A stretch of 64,000 nt of DNA from Micromussa lordhowensis. Lineage: Eukaryota > Cnidaria > Anthozoa > Scleractinia > Lobophylliidae. The position numbers were made by a program, and so were the translations under genes. The first letter of the stretch is position 1. Every line of letters begins with the position of its first letter. Under the pieces are notes generated by a model. The model saw only the letters and a program-made list of their open reading frames with translations, had not been told where the DNA came from and searched no databases. Location: contig OZ026595.1 of the NCBI GenBank assembly GCA_964020085.1, forward strand, positions 17,941,153 to 18,005,152, given 5' to 3'. Positions 59,601-64,000 of the stretch are shown piece after piece.

Positions 59601-62600
59601 GCTTTCCTAAGTAAGATGGCTACCTCTCCAACTTGCGAAAATAAGATTTTTAAGTACGGTTACACAAAAGAAAATATTCAAAATGTATATTTACTTCCTT
59701 TCACAACCACTGAGGATACAAAATTAATCACGTTTCAATATAAAGTAATTCATAATATCCTTCCTAACCGAGTCAGCCTGTTCCGGGCCGGTATAGTTAA
59801 TGATCATGACATTTGTCCACTGTGTAATGCTGAAAAACAAACTAACAATCACATGCTTTACAGCTGTCCCGAGACCACCACGTTTTGGGATCAGTTCACC
59901 GACTGGTGGTACCAAAAATTTAAGCAAAACTTAATTCTCAATGAAAGCATAATCTTGTATGGACGGCACCAAAAATCACTGAACAAGCGAGTTCTCAACT
60001 ACGCTCTCCTCCTTGCAAAATATCATATTTTTTGCAGCAGCGTACGAGATAATAAGTTGGATTTTGAGAGCTTCCTTTCACGTCTTAGAACAAAACGTAA
60101 TATTTTAAGAGAAGTCTCTCTTGAAAACAAAACTTTCAACAATTTTCAATCTACTTGGGCCCATCTTTTGTGAAAAATTAACACAAAGTATTATATAATT
60201 GTTACTACTATTAAGACGGTGCGAGCTATGTTCATGCTTTTTTTTTTTTTTGGAGCTTTTAGTTTTCTCTTTCTTTCCCAGTCTGTGTTTCCGTCCCTTG
60301 TTAGCTATTTTGTCCTATTTTCAAGTATGAAGTAATAACAAACAAACTGTTAAAGGAATAAAATTAAAGCATTGTAACTAGAGCTTGTATAGGTAGTATT
60401 GTCAGTATTGTAAGTAAGGTTAGTATTTACCAGAATAAATTAAAAATTAAAAAAAATTTTTAAAAAAAATCTCTTTTTTCCCTGTTCGCTCATTCATTAG
60501 TAAAGAAGCTTAACGGACTTATTTGTCTCTTCTTGCTTGCATTTTAGAGCGGTTGGAGACAAGGGTCAGTCCGAATTTGAAGAGAGCTTGAGAAAACTTT
60601 TTCAGGCTTTGGTGCAGTTGATGGCAGACGTAAAGAATGAGACACTGCTTACTCAGGTATAACTTCGTCCTTCACGTGAAGTAGAAAGGAACATAAAATG
60701 GTGTACGAGCCAACTAACCACACCGAAGCAGCCACAATATTGTAAAGCAAAGGATACGTTTTGAGGAGACAAAAGATAGACCCTAAACGAACTCTGATTG
60801 TTAAACGATGGGTATCAACTCTCCCCCACCTGCCGGATCTACTCTTTCCTGAGTAGATGACATCGGTCAAGGATTCTTTTTACTTCTGTCTTTTTGCACT
60901 TAAAAAGTTAGTGTTTCTCATTGAAAAGCTAACATGTATAACAATGTTTTTTTGCTAGCAATTGATATTTTATGGCTGATAACTTTTCGCACACGAATGT
61001 GGCTAAAACTGCTAGAATTATCGAACAATGCTACCACCTTAGAGCCATGTAAACCCATTGTACTTAATTAACATGTTTGGGTTTTCAGGGGGCTGCTTTG
61101 AAGTACTTTCCAGCAACCTTTGTAGACTTGATGCAAGTGTTTGATTGCAAAGAGCTTAGGTTAGTATACCTTGTTAGCTGACCGGTTGTGTTATTCCCAT
61201 GAGTTAACACACTTCTTTTCAATAAAAAAACGGGTTTTTTTGCTGGAGAGCAGCCTAGAAAGACATATACAATGAAGGAACCGATTACCCGTAGGGTTTC
61301 GTAGAAAATTTTTAATTAGTTACGATTTTCATGAAATACATCAAAACACGAGAGACCGGGTTTTACCACATTTATATATATGTGGGGAGAAGAGTTAAAA
61401 AAAAGACACGCAGAGGATATTTTTGATGAACTTCCAGGTGTTTGGAAGTGTGGTACAACTGTGTCTCTTGCTATATCTTTTCAGTGGACAGTCAAACTAA
61501 GGACAACCGGAGAGATGAATTGTAAAACTACAGTAGAACCCCGATAACTCGAGCTCTGAAGGGAAACGAAAAACTGTTCGAGTTATCGGGAGTTCGAGTT
61601 GTCCGAGTTCAAGTTAACCGAGTTAAAATGACTGAAAAGTGGGGTCAAATCCAAGGAAAATGGGACTTAGTTTGAGTTAGCGGGGGAGTTCGAGTTACCG
61701 GGGTTCTAATCAGGGGCCTGTTTCTCGAAAGCCTCGGAAACTTTTCGGGTCCGTAAAGCCATTTTTAGTTCATCTGTATCTAAAAACGGAGAAGAGTATA
61801 TGCCTGAAACTTCTTGTGTGAAGAGAACCTCTGTTTATATTAAGAATTTGTGAATAAAACAGCTCTGTAAAATCATAAGGTTTGAGATTTTGCTACGGTA
61901 TTCCGGGTGCGAAAACTTTCCGCGACCTTCCAGAAACGGGCCCTAGATATCCAAACACCCTCACGGTTGCGTTTGCTTTTGTGTAAACTTAATGAATCAT
62001 TGATGAGTTTGAGGAGGCCTTTTTCTAAGTTGGACCATCATGCAAGAATCTCTGTTGCTAGTTGAATGCATGACTGGCACTTGCGTAACTGTTATCGCTT
62101 ATATCAGTGTCAGTTGATATTTAAACGGTTGACGGTGCAATGTTTTTCTTTGCTTTAGTTACTATGCGAGAGAATTCATTGAAAAAATTCCAGAAAAGCG
62201 GTTAACTTCCCAGAAAATGGACTGCATTCACAACATGGTGAAGACAAAGCTCTTTGAAGACCAAGGTAGGCTTGTCTTCAACTTCTCCGCTTTGGTTAGG
62301 AATGTGGGATCCTTCTTTCTGTAGCTCATTCAGACCACCTTGCGTTTTTTTTTTTCATGTTGTTCTTTTTTTTTCTTGCCTCTGTATAGAATCCCGGTAC
62401 GTCCTTCTTCCCATGGTTGTTGAACAGGTTAAAAACGAGATGATGAAAACAGAAGAAATGAGAAGCTGCATCGATATTTTGAACGATATTTTGATCACTC
62501 TGACAAGAAAGGATGTGGTGAGTTGACGGCTACGATAACTTTGCGGTTTTTTCTCTTTTAGTTGAAAAGAAAGACATAAAGGTGATCCATGCTGTTGCTC

Positions 62601-62894
62601 AATGTAGAGACGTTGAAAAAAAAAAAGAAATGTTCACTTCCAGGGTTGACGTAATATATCAAACACGAGCGACAGTGTTTCATCGGGATATCCAAACACC
62701 GAGAAGAGAGTTGAAAATACGACGCGCAGCGGAGTATTTGTGACGAAATTCGAGGTGTTTGGATAGCCGATGAAACACTGACTCGAGTGTTTGATATATC
62801 TTCTCAATCGAAACAAAAACTAAGGAGAAAACGGAGGAGTAAAATCGTCAAAATCTATGTGAATTAAGATCGGGTATCCAAACCTCCTTCACGG

Positions 62895-62926
<32 letters not shown>

Positions 62927-63609
62927 GTTAATGAGTTTGAGAAGTAGTGAATCTTACTACATTCCTTACCTAATGAAGGAAAAAATTCTTGAGTTAAAGT
63001 ATTGAGACATCTTGTAACTTTATTATTTGTTGTGGACTGTGGTCGTCAGTATTTCAAAACGGTTGCTTTGAAATACTGTTCCTTGTTTTGGAAGAGTAGA
63101 AACTATGTAACAGACTAATAATTGGCCTAGTTTGGCGGATTTTGATGTGAAACTAGCTCAACTTAACCCCCCCCCCCCCCTTCAGCGCTCAGCTCTCTCT
63201 CTCTTATCGTGTATTCATAGGAGTGCGCTGAAAGAGGGGGGGGGGGGAGTAAGTTGAGCTAGCAACGATCGTGTATTCATGCATGCACTTCACTTCCAAT
63301 GAACTCCATAATTTCGTGTACACCATCCTTCCCCTGCCATCACTCCTAGACACACCATACGTCTTTCGTATTTCTTGAATGAGGGAAATTTCTAACCCAA
63401 ATGTATGGAAAACGGATTACCACTCGCAACTCGCTCAGCCATTTCTTCATATGGTTTAAGGTTACAATTTATAGATAATGCAGAAGTCCAAAATGTCCAC
63501 GAATGCGACGCTTTCCGCCATGTTACATTGTTACCCAAAAAGGGAAAAATATGTGTTTCTTTACAAGTTGTCAACATTTTAAGTTCAACAAAAGAGTAAA
63601 GGGGGGGCA

Positions 63610-63644
<35 letters not shown>

Positions 63645-63883
63645 AGTATTGCAAGATAATTTGGTTTTATCAACTGGATTGATAATGTGAATTGGCCACC
63701 GTAATCTCTTTACGGTGGCCAATTCTCATTATTAACCAAATTATCCAACAACAGAGTAGTGTTGTAGTATTCTGTTTGATTGTGCAGGGCAACACTCATG
63801 ATGATGTCCTTCTGTTGGCAACATCACTGTTACGTGTTGTGGTCAAAACTGTGATCACGATGGATCGCTCCCTTTCTGTTGTG
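35665..63883 (+). CDS. DOCK: DOCK-family Rac guanine nucleotide exchange factor, 5' part (33 exons, 915 residues)
   Basis: Exons: 35665-35707, 35841-35924, 38159-38199, 38516-38574, 39161-39254, 40308-40400, 40768-40823, 43763-43850, 44767-44799, 45558-45703, 46506-46587, 47153-47216, 47838-47909, 48404-48479, 49437-49519, 49968-50011, 50575-50656, 51180-51233, 51976-52046, 52405-52503, 53027-53099, 53639-53742, 54714-54873, 55262-55359, 55942-56025, 56923-57023, 57714-57810, 58495-58547, 60548-60656, 61089-61159, 62159-62265, 62390-62517, 63788-63883. Every joint keeps phase, and no internal stop occurs. The start MTVWKALETPQLGVA lines up with the short leader before the SH3 of DOCK1 (MTRW...YGVA). 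SH3 spans residues ~15-72 and DHR-1 ~372-555, followed by the helical region. DOCK proteins work with ELMO to load GTP on Rac at membranes; DHR-1 binds phosphoinositide and DHR-2, off the right edge, is catalytic. Features of both DOCK1/2/5 and DOCK3/4 are present, so the subfamily is open. Confidence 0.95.
36254..36534. mobile_element. MITE in DOCK intron 2
   Basis: ATGCACCTATCAATGTCAAA and its inverse TTGACACTGATAGGTGCAT bound the element. Inside, GGGGGGGAGTCAGGC is mirrored by GCCTGACCCCCCC, and CAGGGTGGGGATTTTGAT occurs twice. No coding sequence. Confidence 0.65.
36572..36868 (-). repeat. LINE 3'-end fragment with (TGAACT)n tail, copy 2
   Basis: Second copy of the repeat at 34306-34600, in the same orientation, within DOCK intron 2. 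Confidence 0.65.
39288..39720. mobile_element. MITE with CCCGGGA termini in DOCK intron 5
   Basis: AAAACTCCCGGGAGGGTACTT is mirrored by GAGTACCCCCCTTCCCGGGA. The interior repeats TACCCCTTT(T/C)ATATACC several times. No coding sequence. Confidence 0.6.
41266..42752. mobile_element. Helicase-type transposon (family B) nested in family A copy 2
   Basis: Ends TAGCCTGCGAACGCAGACG and its inverse lie in ~100-bp near-identical inverted termini (also sharing CGCCGAAAATAACGTCTGCG). A perfect 9-bp duplication CTCCAGCAA stands at 41257-41265 and 42753-42761. Copy 1 of family A retains the unoccupied site (around 35248-35265, inverted), which confirms the insertion boundaries. It holds a short helicase fragment (41453-41605); the rest is non-coding. 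Confidence 0.9.
41453..41605 (+). pseudogene. RecQ-like helicase N-terminal fragment (family B)
   Basis: Fifty codons from ATG 41453 to TGA: MAEDAFRKVCDVFGF, LNKHQEEALRF, then VNLPTGFGKSVVFQALPIV. This is the Q-motif-like lead and motif I (Walker A, GFGKS) of a RecQ-type superfamily 2 helicase. A few codons seem missing between ALRFVF and VNLPTG, and everything after motif I is lost. It differs clearly in sequence from the family A helicase. Confidence 0.75.
42872..43153 (+). pseudogene. RecQ-like helicase N-terminus (family A copy 2)
   Basis: An open frame of 93 codons. About 77 residues are genuine helicase: FDFDRLCATCLGG, LKREQKEALSRLLEGKDV and LAVLPTGFSKSLIYQSF. The motif I glycine before Lys is Ser (GFSKS), a likely inactivating change. 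After Cys-Ser-Ser the frame crosses the deletion joint into antisense zinc-finger ORF sequence. Confidence 0.75.
44767..44799 (+). other. DOCK: DOCK microexon (33 bp)
   Basis: An acceptor AATTTTCAG and donor GTAAGA bound eleven codons (HVSTSNRIKTT), in phase 0 on both sides. It falls in the variable linker between the N-terminal helical part and the region preceding DHR-1. Being in phase and optional, it could be alternatively spliced. Confidence 0.7.
45165..45434 (-). mobile_element. tRNA-derived SINE with conserved central domain
   Basis: On the minus strand the head GTGGCGCAGTGGTGAGAGCGC (A box) and GGGTTCGATTCCC (B box) are tRNA-like. A body follows with TTTTTCTCCGGGTTCTCCGG and TTTTCCTCCCTCCTCAAAAA, a core shared by several old metazoan SINE families. 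It ends in an A/T-rich tail (ATTTATTTT). It lies in DOCK intron 9. As a whole it is a retroposon, not a tRNA gene. Confidence 0.8.
46005..46445. repeat. Tandem dyad repeats (~95-bp units) in DOCK intron 10
   Basis: About four to five units, each with CTCTGCA(T/C)GCATT, CATACCTGTAACA and AGGTCTGTA(A/G)TGCATGCAAAG. The two ends of each unit are inverted copies of each other, so each unit can fold into a hairpin. A related block lies at 48186-48360. Confidence 0.65.
46914..47098. repeat. Foldback element with ~75-bp arms
   Basis: ATAGAAAACATGT at the left and ACATGTTTTCTAT at the right bound a palindrome whose arms share TATCGAGTTATAGAAACAC and GAAAGTTTGGGAGAAC. A (TAA)n microsatellite follows at 47104-47124. 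Confidence 0.8.
48186..48360. repeat. Hairpin-forming repeat, relative of 46005-46445
   Basis: AGGCCTGCAATGCATGCAGAG occurs twice directly (48211, 48312) and in inverted form nearby, giving several overlapping hairpins in DOCK intron 13. Confidence 0.65.
48680..48806 (+). repeat. Penelope-like repeat with hammerhead-like motif and palindromic ends
   Basis: The motif CTGATGA, A, GGGC, TAAC, GCTC, GAAAC, GTC at 48718-48746 keeps all hammerhead core boxes. Both edges carry the palindrome ATCAACTNAGTTGAT, in inverted order. Stem I pairing is poor, so activity is uncertain. It lies in DOCK intron 14. Confidence 0.5.
50862..51090. repeat. Local tandem duplication (~120 bp) in DOCK intron 17
   Basis: GTGTAACATACACATAATTC and AGAAACAGTAAAAAGTATTT occur twice ~115 bp apart with few differences. 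Confidence 0.8.
53284..53415 (-). repeat. Degenerate tRNA-derived SINE
   Basis: Minus strand: an A-box-like GCTAGTGCGCATGACTC, a decayed B box GGTTTGAGACC, then GTGTTGTGTTCCTGGACAAG and CACAGTGCCTCTCTCCACC. The same family makes up blocks in both arms of the foldback at 4202-7169. Confidence 0.6.
56348..56519. mobile_element. pogo/Tigger-like MITE, TA target duplication
   Basis: Termini CAGTCGAAC and GTTCGACTG are flanked by TA on both sides (56346-56347, 56520-56521). Length 172 bp, no coding sequence. In DOCK intron 25. Confidence 0.7.
57451..57639. mobile_element. MITE with TAGCCTGC terminus
   Basis: CTGCAGAACTGGCGTAATTT is mirrored by AAATTACGCCTGTTTTGCAGG, with GGCGTATTTTAG inside. The centre holds GCGCGAGGGTTTTTT twice. 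The right end (TAGCCTGCAAAAC when inverted) resembles the family B helicase element terminus, but no 9-bp duplication is seen. In DOCK intron 26. Confidence 0.6.
57903..58290 (-). repeat. LINE 3'-end fragment with (TGACTA)n tail
   Basis: The left edge TAGTCATAGTCATAGTCAC is a short tandem tail on the minus strand, followed by an A/T-rich 3' UTR-like body. This looks like a CR1/L2-type 3' end with no coding part. Confidence 0.55.
58560..60475 (+). pseudogene. 5'-truncated LINE (L1/Tx1-like) reverse transcriptase C-terminus in DOCK intron 28
   Basis: From about 58575 the frame reads SGLEINTSKTEAMWLGRWRD, the end of the reverse-transcriptase domain. It continues with LKGWKRRKLTLLGRINIVK, PKHLVKEINRIAFNFIWDG, then RGGLKMLDFEIMDKALKVAW and, near the end, the zinc knuckle CPLCNAEKQTNNHMLYSC. 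The frame closes at TGA 60171-60173. A single frameshift near 59000 separates the two open blocks (58660-59013 and 59040-60173). The 3' UTR ends in an A-rich tail at 60430-60475. The 5' truncation makes it immobile, but low decay suggests a fairly recent insertion. Confidence 0.85.
61531..61708. mobile_element. pogo/Tigger-like MITE
   Basis: Left terminus CAGTAGAACCCCGATAACTC follows TA; the right end GAGTTACCGGGGTTCTA is its inverse, lacking the last few bases. The repeated word GAGTTCGAGTT or GAGTTATCGGGAGTTCGAG fills the centre. In DOCK intron 30. Confidence 0.7.
62654..62799. repeat. Foldback repeat with ~47-bp arms
   Basis: ATATATCAAACACGAG and GTGTTTCATCGGGATATCC on the left are mirrored by GGATAGCCGATGAAACAC and GAGTGTTTGATATAT on the right. 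In DOCK intron 32. Confidence 0.75.
63148..63263. repeat. Foldback repeat with C-run/G-run arms
   Basis: TAGCTCAACTTAA, a run of ~17 C and TTCAGCGCTC are mirrored by GTGCGCTGAAAG, a run of ~13 G and TAAGTTGAGCTA. In DOCK intron 32. Confidence 0.75.
63661..63742. repeat. Hairpin fragment of the ATCAACTNAGTTGAT repeat family
   Basis: TTTTATCAACTGGATTGATA and GAATTGGCCACCGTAATCTC with the inverse TTACGGTGGCCAATTC. It shares its edges with the repeats at 20600-20735 and 48680-48806 but lacks the hammerhead-like core. Confidence 0.6.
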
Positions 63884-64000
63884 GTAAGTACAAATGTGTC
63901 TTAAATTTATGTTTTCATTCGAATGATATAACACAAAAGTAATCTTGATTTGCGCAATGCTACATTACAGTACTTATTACCAGCCACAAGTTTCACTTCG

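Larger units (their letters stand above)
54714..63883 (+). other. DOCK: DOCK exons 23-33: start of the helical (armadillo-like) region
   Basis: These exons carry LLCSTKLTQNVDLLGLLKW, VSGEEIVKFLTDTFDALF, LVFDALVFTISLLADKKYHH, FRPVLDAYI, AMEYIFKFIVQSRILYER and GAALKYFPATFVDLM. GAALKY is DOCK1-like; IVQSRILY is DOCK4-like. The last exon seen ends in phase 0 at a GTAAGT donor, so the gene runs on to the right. Confidence 0.9.

Overview
The window reads as animal nuclear DNA, most likely from an anthozoan cnidarian such as a stony coral. The reasons are AT-rich DNA with frequent ACATGTA words, small exons with consensus GT/AG splice sites, eukaryote-only protein families, and a dense mix of short inverted-repeat transposons, tRNA-derived SINEs, LINE fragments and Penelope-type repeats. 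There are no bacterial operons, CRISPR arrays or rRNA genes. The species call is inference.

Three host genes can be supported. (1) NHP2, the H/ACA snoRNP protein, lies on the + strand at 11187-19881. It has four coding exons giving 161 residues, and its first intron is 6.8 kb and full of repeats. (2) An intronless gene for an eight-helix membrane protein lies on the - strand at 25018-25932. It has a faint resemblance to the TspO/MBR type and its function is unknown. (3) A DOCK-family Rac exchange factor lies on the + strand from 35665 to beyond the right edge. I traced 33 coding exons in continuous phase, giving 915 residues: the start codon, the SH3 domain, the DHR-1 (C2) domain and the start of the helical repeat region. 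The catalytic DHR-2 domain should lie outside the window.

Region by region. 0-4.2 kb: no convincing gene, one tandem duplication. 4.2-7.2 kb: one ~3-kb palindromic foldback element flanked by TA. 8.5-10.9 kb: a nested inverted-repeat MITE and three tandem TTAA-flanked MITEs. 11-20 kb: NHP2, with a 4.5-kb inverted-repeat element carrying an eight-unit satellite in intron 1, and an internally deleted RTE LINE further along. 20-25 kb: Penelope-like terminal sequence, a PIF/Harbinger-like element and gene-poor DNA. 25-26 kb: the membrane protein gene. 27.87-35.45 kb: a transposon nest, in which a 9-bp-TSD element with parts of a RecQ-like helicase and a C2-C2 zinc-finger ORF is split by a 6.2-kb hAT-like element. 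That element holds a 9-bp minisatellite, MITEs, a dead LINE and a hammerhead-like Penelope repeat. 35.5-64 kb: the DOCK gene, whose introns carry a second helicase element (itself split by a related helicase element), SINEs, foldbacks and a 5'-truncated LINE.

The most unusual content is the pair of related but distinct helicase-bearing inverted-repeat transposons. Both have 9-bp target duplications, and the interruptions in each copy can be checked against the intact sequence of the other copy within this window.
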